A stretch of 10,946 nt of DNA from positions 1 to 10,946 of the forward strand of contig CAIYXH010000105.1 of assembly GCA_903930195.1 (NCBI GenBank). The letters run 5' to 3'. Source of the stretch: an uncultured Actinomycetes bacterium. GTDB taxonomy: Bacteria; Actinomycetota; Thermoleophilia; Gaiellales; Gaiellaceae. The first letter of the stretch is position 1. Each line of letters starts with the position of its first letter. Positions 1 through 6,382 of this stretch are shown here, one piece after another. The position numbers and the translations under genes were made by a program. The notes beneath the pieces are model-generated. The model worked only from the letters and a program-made list of their open reading frames with translations. It ran no database searches and was not told where the DNA came from.

Positions 1-173
1 GGCGTCGTCCACTTCCAGATCACGGAGAGGCCGATGATCACGACGACGACGACGAGCGCCATGATCGTGTCGTGGAGCATCCCGAAGGGGTAGAACGGCT
101 TGCCCCGCTCCTTGACGTCGGCCTTGTACTGCTTGAAGACGCGCTTGCGCTCGACGATCCGCTCGCTAGGCAT
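1..173 (-). CDS. qcrC: QcrC, N-terminal part (third subunit of the menaquinol:cytochrome c reductase), cut by window edge
   Basis: Only the first 57 codons are present; the frame is open to position 1. The ATG at 173-171 overlaps the end of the cytochrome b gene by 8 bp (ATGCCTAG), so the two are translationally coupled. Visible protein: a charged cytoplasmic segment (residues 1-27, rich in Arg/Lys/Glu), a YPFGMLHD stretch, then a hydrophobic helix at about 37-53 (ALVVVVVIIGLSVIW). In the b6c family the gene after qcrB encodes the C-terminal cytochrome b part (subunit IV-like), often fused to a cytochrome c domain. Those parts would lie outside the window, so the assignment rests on gene order and on this helix and its pre-helix segment. 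A separate subunit IV or a cytochrome c alone cannot be excluded. Confidence 0.72.
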   Translation of the reverse strand, partial: MPSERIVERKRVFKQYKADVKERGKPFYPFGMLHDTIMALVVVVVIIGLSVIWKWTT

Positions 174-957
174 CGACGCCTCCGCGGCGGCGCGGCTGCA
201 CGAGCCCGCTGCGCGCACCGTTGCCGTTGCCGTTCGCGGACGGCTCGAGCGGCCCCTTGCCGGCCTCTTCCTTCGACCACGGCGGCGAGGTCACGCCGAG
301 GCGGATCACGAGGTAGAGGTGCAGCACGATCAGGCCGATGATCGCGCCCGGGATCACCAGCATGTGGATCGCGTAGAAGCGGCTGAGCGTGTCGGCGTTG
401 ATGAACTCGCCGCCCTGTAGGAACTGGGCGATGAACGGGCCGAGGAACGGCGCGGTGCCGTTGAGGTTGATGCCGACGGTGGTCGCCCAGTAGGCCGTCT
501 GGTCCCAGGGGAGCAGGTAGCCGGTGAAGCCCTCGCCGAGGCCGAGCGCGAGCAGCAGCACGCCGACGATCCAGTTCAGCTCGCGGGGGTACTTGTACGC
601 GCCGAAGAGGAACACGCGGCCCATGTGCAGGAACATCAGCACGATGAACATCGAGGCTCCCCAGCGGTGCATGCCGCGCACGAGCCAGCCGGCCCAGAGG
701 TCGTTCGTGATGTGCTGCACCGACGGGTAGGCCTCCGTCGTGGTCGGCTTGTAGTACATCGCGAGGATCACGCCGGTGATCGCCTGGACGGCGAAGGCGG
801 TGAGCGTCGCCGAGCCGAGGGTCTGGAACCAGTTGATGTCGCCCGGCACCTTCCGGAAGAGGAAGTAGCGCAGGCCGCCGACGAGCCCCGAGCGCTCCTC
901 GAGCCAGTCGACCGGATAGGTGATCCGGTCGATCGCAGTCAGTTCGCGGCTTGCCAT
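166..957 (-). CDS. qcrB: Cytochrome b subunit (b6-type) of menaquinol:cytochrome c reductase
   Basis: This 263-aa membrane protein oxidises menaquinol and passes electrons through two b hemes while translocating protons. The start is the ATG at 957-955, which shares one base with the TGA of the Rieske gene (TGATG); much longer reading into the Rieske gene is only an open shadow. Four helices are evident. The heme ligands are His97/His111 in helix B (13 residues between) and His198/His213 in helix D (14 between); the 13/14 spacing is that of b6-type proteins, where mitochondrial cytochrome b has 13/13. GYLLPWDQ (147-153) is a classic cytochrome b motif. The length fits a split cytochrome b with subunit IV encoded separately. 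Residues 240-263 form a low-complexity NGNGNG tail, probably cytoplasmic. The position that carries the covalent-heme cysteine in Bacillus QcrB and plant b6 reads Gln-Thr here (WFQTLG, 43-48), so a third, c-type heme attached there is unlikely. Confidence 0.95.
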   Translation of the reverse strand: MASRELTAIDRITYPVDWLEERSGLVGGLRYFLFRKVPGDINWFQTLGSATLTAFAVQAITGVILAMYYKPTTTEAYPSVQHITNDLWAGWLVRGMHRWGASMFIVLMFLHMGRVFLFGAYKYPRELNWIVGVLLLALGLGEGFTGYLLPWDQTAYWATTVGINLNGTAPFLGPFIAQFLQGGEFINADTLSRFYAIHMLVIPGAIIGLIVLHLYLVIRLGVTSPPWSKEEAGKGPLEPSANGNGNGARSGLVQPRRRGGVDA

Positions 958-1862
958 CAGCGGGGAGGCTCGATCGGGTAGAGCCAGGACTCGATCCCGT
1001 CGACGTGCTGGCCGGGATAGGAGTACGTCCACTTGTGGATCAGCGCCTCGGCGCCGGTCCCGTCGACGTGCGAGACCGAGAACGGCGCGCCGATCCAGAG
1101 ATGGTTGTTGCGGACGGAGAACGAGTAGCGGTCGAGCGCGCGCACCGGTGGGCCGGCCGTGCGGTTGCCCTCGGTGTCGTACTGGCCGCCGTGGCACGGG
1201 CAGCCGAAGCCGGAGGGCAGGTAGCCCTGGAGGGTGATGTCGCCGACCTTCTTCTCGGAGCCGAACTTCGGGCCGTTCGGCTGCACCGGGCACCCGAGAT
1301 GGGCGCAGCGGCTCGAGATGATCGTGAAGCTGGGCTGGCTGCCGAGCATGCCGTTGTTGCGCACGAAGGCGGCGCGCCGCGCGACCGTGCCCTGTGAGGG
1401 GTCGGAGTCGAACGTCGCGACCATGTACTTGTTGAGCGGATAGTCGGAGACCGGGCCGACGTCCTGCTCCTTGACGCCCTGCTTGAGGAAGGCCGGCGCG
1501 ATCATGAAGCCGAGCGCCGGGAGCGTCACGACGCCGCCGACGACCCCGCCAAGGCCGAGCGTCGAGAGCTCGAGGAAGACGTTGCGCGGGTAGCGGTCTT
1601 CGAGGCGCACGTCGGAGAGATGCGGCGTGGCCTTGGGCGCGGGCCGCATCTCGGGCTCGAGCACGGTCGTCTCGACGAGCCCGCGGCCGCGCGCGATGTC
1701 GCGCACCCAGAGGACGGTGAAGACGACGGCGATGACGGCCCCGATCGCGACCACGGTTGTAGACACGACGAGTCCGACGAGGAGGACGACAACGCCTACG
1801 GCGAAGCCGACGGGCCACAGGCTGGGGCCCGGGGCGTGCAGGTGTTCACGGCTCTGGTCCAA
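957..1862 (-). CDS. qcrA: Rieske [2Fe-2S] protein of the menaquinol:cytochrome c reductase, with extra N-terminal helices
   Basis: This iron-sulfur subunit takes the first electron from menaquinol and delivers it to the cytochrome c side. Box 1 is Cys186-Ala-His188-Leu-Gly-Cys191-Pro and box 2 is Cys221-Pro-Cys223-His224-Gly-Gly. Together these give the two Cys and two His cluster ligands and the conserved disulfide. Before the Rieske domain lie two helices (about 17-54) and a third (about 99-123, GLGGVVGG), the three-helix layout known from actinobacterial QcrA. I start it at TTG 1862-1860 (MDQSREHLHAPG), giving 301 aa, because GAGG lies 5 nt upstream at 1871-1868. An ATG 44 codons further up (1994) would add a Cys-rich stretch that looks like untranslated DNA. 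The Ser of the usual CPCHGS box is Gly226, while Tyr228 is kept; loss of that Ser lowers cluster potential in studied Rieske proteins, which would suit menaquinol. First gene of qcrABC here. Confidence 0.93.
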   Translation of the reverse strand: MDQSREHLHAPGPSLWPVGFAVGVVVLLVGLVVSTTVVAIGAVIAVVFTVLWVRDIARGRGLVETTVLEPEMRPAPKATPHLSDVRLEDRYPRNVFLELSTLGLGGVVGGVVTLPALGFMIAPAFLKQGVKEQDVGPVSDYPLNKYMVATFDSDPSQGTVARRAAFVRNNGMLGSQPSFTIISSRCAHLGCPVQPNGPKFGSEKKVGDITLQGYLPSGFGCPCHGGQYDTEGNRTAGPPVRALDRYSFSVRNNHLWIGAPFSVSHVDGTGAEALIHKWTYSYPGQHVDGIESWLYPIEPPR

Positions 1863-1866
1863 AGTC

Positions 1867-1871
1867 GCCTC
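1867..1871 (-). promoter_or_regulatory. Shine-Dalgarno site that decides the qcrA TTG start
   Basis: On the minus strand the sequence reads GCGAGG, then CGACT, then TTG. A GAGG core 5 nt from a TTG supports initiation there over the distal ATG at 1994. It is the clearest ribosome binding site at any gene start in the window; most other genes start by overlap or look leaderless. Confidence 0.55.
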
Positions 1872-2046
1872 GCAACAAATAGCACAAGTCTGTTCTGCCG
1901 GAGTCACTGCCGGAAGAGCAGCGGGGGGAAGCGGGACTATGACGGATTGCAGCAAACGTCGCTTGGACAACCGACACCAGATTGCAACCCACACAGTGGA
2001 CCTAATGCGGTCGATAAGCGACGCTCGATGTCTAACTTTCGCGCTC

Positions 2047-2066
2047 CACCCGGGGCTTCGCCCGTG
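2047..2066 (-). terminator. Weak hairpin after ubiD, possible terminator
   Basis: A GGGC/GCCC stem with a 3-nt loop (2053-2063) can extend to CAC/GTG with a bulge (2047-2049 with 2064-2066), 25-44 nt past the ubiD stop. There is no T-run after it on the minus strand, so intrinsic termination is not assured. It may be a pause or processing site. Confidence 0.3.
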
Positions 2067-2090
2067 TTGCCTGTTGGCGAAACAGAATAC

Positions 2091-3527
2091 TCAGAGTCCG
2101 TACTCACTCCAGCGCCGACTGACGTGAGCCTTCACGTCGTCACTCATGGCAATCTCGTCAGGCCACGCGCGGGCCCCTTCCTCGGGCAGCTTCGTCGTCG
2201 CGTCGATGCCGAGCTTGCCCCCGATGAACTGCTTGACGGTCGCGTGGTCGAGGTGGTCGGCCGGGCCTTCCGAGAGCACGACGTCGCGCGACGGGTCGAC
2301 GTTCGCGCCGGCGTAGAAGGCGACGGCGGCGTAGTCGTGCGGGTCGACGTGCGCGTCGACGACGATCACCGCCTTCGTCAGCGAGAGCAGGCCGAGCCCC
2401 CAGATCGCGTGCATCACCTTGCGCGCGTGACCGGGGTACGCCTTGCGGATCGAGACGATCACGCAGTTGTGGAACGCCCCCGCGACGGGCAGGTCGTAGT
2501 CGACGATCTCGGGCACCGAGGCCCGGATCGCGGGCAGGAAGATCCGCTCGGTCGCCTTGCCGAGCCAGGCGTCCTCGGCCGGCGGCTTGCCGACGACGAT
2601 CGACGGGTAGATCGCGTCGCGCCGCATCGTCATCGCGGTCACATGGAAGACGGGGAACGGCTCGACCGGGGTGTAGAAGCCCGTGTGGTCGCCGAAGGGC
2701 CCTTCGTCGGCGAGCTCGTGGTCGACGTAGCCCTCGAGCACGATCTCGGCGTTCGCCGGCACCTCGAGCCCGACGCTGACACCGGGGACGACGTCGACCG
2801 CCTCGCCGCGCAGGAACCCGGCGAACATCAGCTCGTCGATGTGCTTGGGAAGCGGCGCGCTCGCGCTGTAGGCGGTGATCGGGTCGAGGCCGAGCGCCAC
2901 CGCGACCTCGAGGCGCCCGCCGGCGGCGACGTGGTCGGCACGGCCGTCCTTGTGCAGCTGCCAGTGCATCGCGGTCGAGCGCGGGCCGAGCACCTGCATG
3001 CGGTACATCCCGACGTTCCGCTGCCCGGTGCGCGGATCGGCGGTGATCACGGCGGGGAGGGTGATGAACGGGCCGGCATCGTCGGGCCAGCAGGTCTGCA
3101 CGGGCAGCAGACCGAGGTCGACCTCGTCGCCGCGGAGGACGAGCTCCTGGCAGGCGCCCTTCTTGACGCTGCGCGGACGGGAGTCGGCGATCGACTTGAG
3201 CTGCTTGAGCCCGCGGAGCTTGTCGGCGATGCCCTCCGGCGGCTGCATCTCGAGCACCTCGGCGAGCTTCGCCCCGATCTCGTCGAGGTCGTCGACGCCG
3301 AAGGCAAGGCAGGTGCGGCGCTCGGTGCCGAACTGGTTGATCAAAACCGGGTGGCTGCTCCCCTTCGGGTTCTCGAAGAGGAGCGCCGGGCCGCCTGCCC
3401 GGACGGTGCGGTCGACGATCTCGGTGAGCTCCAGGTACGGGTCGACCTCCGCCGTGACGCGCACGAGCTCACCCTCGCGCTCGAGGAGGGCGATCCAGGC
3501 GCGGAGGTCGGCGGGAGGCCGAGCCAA
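2091..3527 (-). CDS. ubiD: UbiD-family prenylated-FMN decarboxylase, probably for menaquinone synthesis
   Basis: This 478-aa enzyme belongs to the UbiD family, which decarboxylates aromatic or conjugated acids using prenyl-FMN made by UbiX. The N-terminus (DLRAWIALLEREGELVRV) matches the family start and supports the TTG at 3527-3525, although no ribosome site precedes it. Key residues: Asn171 and Arg176 in RNVGMYRMQ, with the same 5-residue spacing as in fungal Fdc1; His188/His192 nearby as metal-ligand candidates; Glu275 and Asp280 in EGPFGDHTG, matching the spacing of the catalytic acidic pair. These residues suggest an active enzyme. The start lies 10 nt past the stop of the 51-aa gene, so it is read from the hemB-hemL operon. 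In bacteria with quinones a UbiD homologue removes the ring carboxylate late in quinone synthesis (UbiD for ubiquinone; a homologue is proposed for futalosine-route menaquinone). With qcr genes next, menaquinone is the likely product. Another aromatic acid is possible. Confidence 0.9.
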   Translation of the reverse strand: MARPPADLRAWIALLEREGELVRVTAEVDPYLELTEIVDRTVRAGGPALLFENPKGSSHPVLINQFGTERRTCLAFGVDDLDEIGAKLAEVLEMQPPEGIADKLRGLKQLKSIADSRPRSVKKGACQELVLRGDEVDLGLLPVQTCWPDDAGPFITLPAVITADPRTGQRNVGMYRMQVLGPRSTAMHWQLHKDGRADHVAAGGRLEVAVALGLDPITAYSASAPLPKHIDELMFAGFLRGEAVDVVPGVSVGLEVPANAEIVLEGYVDHELADEGPFGDHTGFYTPVEPFPVFHVTAMTMRRDAIYPSIVVGKPPAEDAWLGKATERIFLPAIRASVPEIVDYDLPVAGAFHNCVIVSIRKAYPGHARKVMHAIWGLGLLSLTKAVIVVDAHVDPHDYAAVAFYAGANVDPSRDVVLSEGPADHLDHATVKQFIGGKLGIDATTKLPEEGARAWPDEIAMSDDVKAHVSRRWSEYGL

Positions 3528-3537
3528 GCCGAAGCCG

Positions 3538-3693
3538 CTAGTAGGACCGGGGCCGGCGGGCGTGGCGGCGGTGGTTCGCCGCGCGCACGACCTCGCCGAT
3601 CGCGATCACGCCGAGGAAGATCCCGGCGACGGCCACCATCGCGAGACAGACGTGCAGGCCGTCGGCGGCCGCGTCGAAGACGAGAGAGGTCAC
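3538..3693 (-). CDS. Small single-helix membrane protein of unknown function (51 aa)
   Basis: A 51-codon frame starts at GTG 3693-3691, overlapping the TGA of the upstream 147-aa gene by 4 bp (GTGA), and ends with TAG at 3540-3538, just before ubiD. The 4-bp overlap is the same coupling seen at hemB/hemL, which is the main argument that it is real. The product has a short N-terminus with Asp/His, one hydrophobic helix at about 14-33 (VCLAMVAVAGIFLGVIAIGE), then a very basic tail (RRHARRPRS, 42-50). By the positive-inside rule the tail faces the cytoplasm. I recognise no family. It could be a membrane tether or small regulator for the enzymes next to it, but nothing in the sequence says which. 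A chance frame in the gap cannot be fully excluded. Confidence 0.6.
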   Translation of the reverse strand: MTSLVFDAAADGLHVCLAMVAVAGIFLGVIAIGEVVRAANHRRHARRPRSY

Positions 3694-4133
3694 GCCGGAA
3701 ATCTAGCCGAATGGAGCGCGAGTGCCTCGGCGACGGCGTTGCTGCCCGCATCTCCGCCGAGCACACGGGCGGCAGCGACCCAGGCGTCGCCGTCGCCGGG
3801 CGAGCCCGCCGCGCGCAGCGTCGCGCAGCGCGAGATCAGCTCGGCCATCGCGGCGACAGCCTCCACCCCGCCCGCCTGCGCGACCCGGACGAGGCCGTGC
3901 GCGTAGAGATAGTCGCCGAGGAGGATCCGCTCGCTGGGCTCGACGGAGCGGAAGAGGCGGGGCTTGCCGTAGTGGACGAGGTAGGCCTCGTAGATCGTCT
4001 CGAGCCCCAGCGCGAACACCTCCGGCGCGAGCGGCGAGAAGACGGCCTCCCAGTCCGGTGCGTCCTCGAGCGCGGCCTCCCAGAGCGGGCTCTCGCGCCG
4101 CGCCTCGCCCGCGATCGTCTCAGCGACCGACAA
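3690..4133 (-). CDS. Conserved-looking hypothetical protein in the heme/quinone operon, possibly prenyl-synthase-like
   Basis: This 147-aa soluble, probably all-helical protein has no signal peptide or membrane segment. The TTG start (4133-4131) overlaps the hemL end by 14 bp, and its TGA overlaps the next gene by 4 bp, so it is embedded in the operon. I do not recognise it firmly. The centre reads ETIYEAYLVHYGKPRLF (45-61) and then SERILLGDYLYAHGLVRVA (67-85), followed by a helix ending in AELISRCATLRA. The GDYLYA-type motif and the helix after it resemble the corresponding part of polyprenyl diphosphate synthases, especially the small non-catalytic subunit of Bacillus heptaprenyl diphosphate synthase. 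The two DDxxD metal motifs of catalytic prenyl synthases are absent. If the likeness is real it would help make the menaquinone side chain, matching ubiD. This is inference from short motifs, and it could instead be an unrelated helical protein. Confidence 0.8.
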   Translation of the reverse strand: MSVAETIAGEARRESPLWEAALEDAPDWEAVFSPLAPEVFALGLETIYEAYLVHYGKPRLFRSVEPSERILLGDYLYAHGLVRVAQAGGVEAVAAMAELISRCATLRAAGSPGDGDAWVAAARVLGGDAGSNAVAEALALHSARFPA

Positions 4134-5367
4134 ACGCGCTCACAGCCTCGATGGTCGCGTCGATCTCGGCGTCGCCGTGCGCCAGCGAGGGGAAGAGGCA
4201 CTCGTACTGGCTCGGCGCGACGTAGATGCCACGCGCGAGGAGATGGCGGAAGAGCGCGGCGTAGCCCTCAGTGTCGAGCTCCTGCATCCGCACGACCGGG
4301 CCGGAGCCCATAAAGAGCGTCAGCATCGCGCCGACGCGTTGGACACGGCCGAAGGGGGCGAGCCCGGCCTCGAGCCGCGCCGAGCGGCGCTCGAGCTCCT
4401 CGTAGACCGCCGGGTCGCGCAGGCGCCGCAGCACCGAGAGCCCGGCCGCAGTCGCGAGCGGATTGCCGGAGAGCGTCCCCGCCTGGTAGACGTCGCCCGC
4501 CGGGGCGAGCCGCGACATCACCTCGCGGCGGCCGCCGAAGGCCGCGAGCGGGAGCCCACCGCCGACGATCTTGCCGAGGATGGTGAGGTCGGGCGTCACG
4601 CCGAAGCGCTCCTGCGCCCCTCCGCGGCCGACGCGGAAGCCGGTGATCACCTCGTCGAAGACGAGCAGTGAGCCGGAGGCGTCGCAGAGCGCGCGCAGCG
4701 CTTCGAGGAAGCCGGGCTCGGGCGGGACGCAGCCCATGTTCCCGGCGACGGGCTCGACGAAGACGGCGGCGAGATCCTCGCTGTGGCGCTCGAACGCGGC
4801 GGCCGCCTGGTCGATCTCGTTGTAGGCGACGACGACCGTGTCGGCGGTGACCGACGACGGGACGCCGGGCGAGGCGGGAATGCCGAGCGTCGCGAGGCCG
4901 GAGCCGGCCTCGGCGAGGAACGGGTCGGCGTGGCCGTGGTAGCCCCCGGCGAACTTGAGCACCCGAGAGCGGCTCGTGAACGCCCGCGCCAGCCGGAGCG
5001 CCGACATCGCGGCCTCCGTGCCCGACGAGACGAGCCGCACCTGCTCGACCGAGGGAACCGCGGCGACGATCTCCTCCGCGAGCTCGATCTCGCGCTCGGT
5101 GGTGGCGCCGAAGGTCGTGCCGTCGGCAGCTGCGCTGCGCACGGCGTCGAGCGTCTCGGGGTCGGCGTGGCCGAAGAGGAGCGGTCCCCACGACTGCACC
5201 CAGTCGACCAAGCGGCGGCCGTCGACGGTCTCGAGATAGGCCCCGTCGCCGCGTGCGGCGAAGAGCGGCTCCTCGATCCCGACGGAGCGCATCGCGCGCA
5301 CGGGCGAGTTGACGCCACCGGGGATCACGGTCCGTGCCCGGTGCCAGAGGTCGGACGACTGTTTCAC
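4120..5367 (-). CDS. hemL: Glutamate-1-semialdehyde 2,1-aminomutase
   Basis: A PLP enzyme that converts glutamate-1-semialdehyde to 5-aminolevulinate, the last step of the C5 route to heme. At 415 aa it is close to the family norm (E. coli HemL 426). The start is GTG 5367-5365, overlapping the hemB stop as GTGA; the resulting N-terminus (SSDLWHRARTVIPGGVNSPV) matches the family exactly. Landmarks: SSGTEAAMSALRLAR (114-128) for cofactor phosphate binding, GGYHGHADP (141-149), VEPVAGNMG (204-212), VFDEVITGFR (236-245) with the Asp that contacts the PLP ring nitrogen, and Lys266 in ILGKIVGGGLP as the Schiff-base lysine. All key residues are present. It implies that ALA is made from glutamyl-tRNA rather than from glycine and succinyl-CoA. 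hemA and other heme genes are not in the window. Confidence 0.97.
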   Translation of the reverse strand: MKQSSDLWHRARTVIPGGVNSPVRAMRSVGIEEPLFAARGDGAYLETVDGRRLVDWVQSWGPLLFGHADPETLDAVRSAAADGTTFGATTEREIELAEEIVAAVPSVEQVRLVSSGTEAAMSALRLARAFTSRSRVLKFAGGYHGHADPFLAEAGSGLATLGIPASPGVPSSVTADTVVVAYNEIDQAAAAFERHSEDLAAVFVEPVAGNMGCVPPEPGFLEALRALCDASGSLLVFDEVITGFRVGRGGAQERFGVTPDLTILGKIVGGGLPLAAFGGRREVMSRLAPAGDVYQAGTLSGNPLATAAGLSVLRRLRDPAVYEELERRSARLEAGLAPFGRVQRVGAMLTLFMGSGPVVRMQELDTEGYAALFRHLLARGIYVAPSQYECLFPSLAHGDAEIDATIEAVSAFVGR

Positions 5368-6311
5368 AGCCAGCCCGCGACGTCCTTGGCCCAGTACGTG
5401 AAGATCACGTCTGCGCCGGCGCGACGAATCGCGGTGAGGCTCTCGAGGACGGCGGCGCGCTCGTCGAGGTCGCCGGCCGCAGCAGCGGCCTTGACCATCG
5501 CGTACTCGCCCGAGACGTTGTAGGCGGCGAGCGGCACGTCGAAGCGGTCGCGCAGGGCGCGCAGCACGTCGAGATACGGCAGCGCCGGCTTGACCATCAG
5601 CATGTCGGCGCCCTCCTCGAGGTCGAGCGCCGCCTCGCGGATGCCCTCGCGGACGTTGCCCGGATCCATCTGGTAGCTGCGGCGGTCGCCGAAGGAGGGT
5701 GCCGAGCCTGCCGCTTCCCGAAACGGCCCGTAGAACGCCGAGGCGTACTTGACGGCGTAGGAGATGATCGGCGTCTCGGGCAGCTCGGCGCGGATCGCGC
5801 CGACGCGGCCGTCCATCATGTCGCTCGGGCAGACGATCTCGGCGCCGGCCTCGACGTGCGAGACGGCGGTGCGGGCGATCAGCTCGAGCGAGCGGTCGTT
5901 GTCGATCTCCTCGCCGCGGAGCACGCCGCAGTGGCCATGCGCGGTGTACTCGCAGAGACAGACGTCGGTCATCAGCAGCAGCTCCGGGAACCGCGCGCGC
6001 AGGGCGCGCAGCGCCTGCTGGACGATGCCGTCCTCGCTCCAGGCGCCTGTCCCGTCGTCGTCCTTCGCCTCGGGGATGCCGAAGAGGATCACGGAGCGGA
6101 TGCCCGCCCGGAGCAGCTCCTCGCACTCGCGCACCGTTCCGTCGACCGTGCGCCGGGACATGCCCGGGAGCCGCTCGTGCAGCAGCTCCTCCGGCGCGAC
6201 GAAGAGCGGCATCACGAGGTCGTCGAGGGAGACCGTCGTCTCCCGGACGAGGTCGCGCAGCGGGGCGCTCTGCCGCAGGCGGCGGAGACGTGTGGCGGGG
6301 AAGGCGCTCAC
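5364..6311 (-). CDS. hemB: Porphobilinogen synthase (delta-aminolevulinic acid dehydratase)
   Basis: Condenses two 5-aminolevulinate molecules to porphobilinogen in heme synthesis, using the product of HemL encoded immediately downstream. It has 315 aa, a typical length. The catalytic lysines are Lys188 (SYAVKYASAFYGPF) and Lys241 (MLMVKPALPY, Schiff-base lysine). The sequence DVCLCEYTAHGHCG carries Cys118, Cys120 and Cys128, the three-cysteine zinc site, so this is a zinc-dependent HemB and not the magnesium, Asp-rich type common in pseudomonads and plants. The start is GTG 6311-6309; the N-terminus RLRRLRQSAPLRDLVRET fits the family. No Shine-Dalgarno site precedes it, but a TANNNT hexamer sits 7 nt upstream, suggesting a leaderless message. 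It is the first gene of the hemB-hemL-147aa-51aa-ubiD operon. Confidence 0.97.
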   Translation of the reverse strand: MSAFPATRLRRLRQSAPLRDLVRETTVSLDDLVMPLFVAPEELLHERLPGMSRRTVDGTVRECEELLRAGIRSVILFGIPEAKDDDGTGAWSEDGIVQQALRALRARFPELLLMTDVCLCEYTAHGHCGVLRGEEIDNDRSLELIARTAVSHVEAGAEIVCPSDMMDGRVGAIRAELPETPIISYAVKYASAFYGPFREAAGSAPSFGDRRSYQMDPGNVREGIREAALDLEEGADMLMVKPALPYLDVLRALRDRFDVPLAAYNVSGEYAMVKAAAAAGDLDERAAVLESLTAIRRAGADVIFTYWAKDVAGWL

Positions 6312-6318
6312 GCGCTCA

Positions 6319-6324
6319 AGGGTA
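6319..6324 (-). promoter_or_regulatory. Predicted -10 element of the hemB operon, leaderless arrangement
   Basis: The minus strand reads TACCCT, then 7 nt (TGAGCGC), then the GTG start of hemB. The TANNNT pattern placed 7 nt before a start codon is the known leaderless architecture in Actinobacteria and Deinococcus. No good -35 hexamer is seen at the right distance, so the call is tentative. Confidence 0.4.
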
Positions 6325-6353
6325 CGCGCACGAACAGGAGGGGCGCCATCGCA

Positions 6354-6382
6354 GGGACAGGCCCCGTGCGGGGGACAGTCCC
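6354..6382. repeat. GGGACAG palindromic element between the AI-2E gene and hemB
   Basis: GGGAC at 6354-6358 pairs with GTCCC at 6378-6382. Inside, CCCC (6362-6365) pairs with GGGG around a GTGC loop, with small internal loops of AGG and GACA. The heptamer GGGACAG also occurs twice as a direct repeat (6354-6360, 6372-6378). The element ends on the first base of the AI-2E stop codon (complement of 6382-6384), so in minus-strand RNA it follows that gene at once. It looks like a REP-type element that may also end or stabilise that transcript; there is no T-run. Confidence 0.5.

Larger units (their letters stand above)
1863..2090. other. Relatively AT-rich intergenic spacer upstream of qcrA
   Basis: This 228-bp gap between the ubiD stop and the qcrA start has visibly lower GC than the flanking genes. 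It contains no convincing reading frame on either strand. It should hold the qcr promoter, but I could not find a -35/-10 pair I would defend. It contains a perfect 8-bp inverted repeat, CGTCGCTT at 1957-1964 and AAGCGACG at 2016-2023, with 51 bp between, which may be chance. A weak hairpin near the ubiD end is listed separately. A small RNA or long 5' leader is possible but unsupported. Confidence 0.5.

Noticed and set aside
958..1818. Extension of the qcrB frame back through the Rieske gene to give 550 residues
   Set aside because: The extension is Arg-rich noise overlapping the real Rieske gene. The ATG at 957 gives an exact cytochrome b N-terminus and a TGATG junction.
1863..1994. qcrA starting at ATG 1994, giving 345 residues
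   Set aside because: The extra 44 residues contain three cysteines near CAICC, have AT-rich codon use unlike the rest, and precede a good GAGG-N5-TTG start.
1957..2023. The 8-bp inverted repeat as a regulator binding site or stem of an RNA
   Set aside because: With a 51-bp gap and no supporting structure, an 8-bp match in this length is not significant on its own; noted only within the intergenic entry.
1620..4313. A plus-strand open frame of nearly 900 codons opposite ubiD and its neighbours
   Set aside because: Its product is a run of Arg, Asp, Glu, Val and Gly with no domain, typical of the antisense shadow of high-GC genes. The minus strand carries clear UbiD and HemL families over the same DNA.
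5368..6126. Extension of the hemL frame into hemB
   Set aside because: It is Arg-rich shadow of hemB in another frame. GTG 5367 gives the correct HemL N-terminus.
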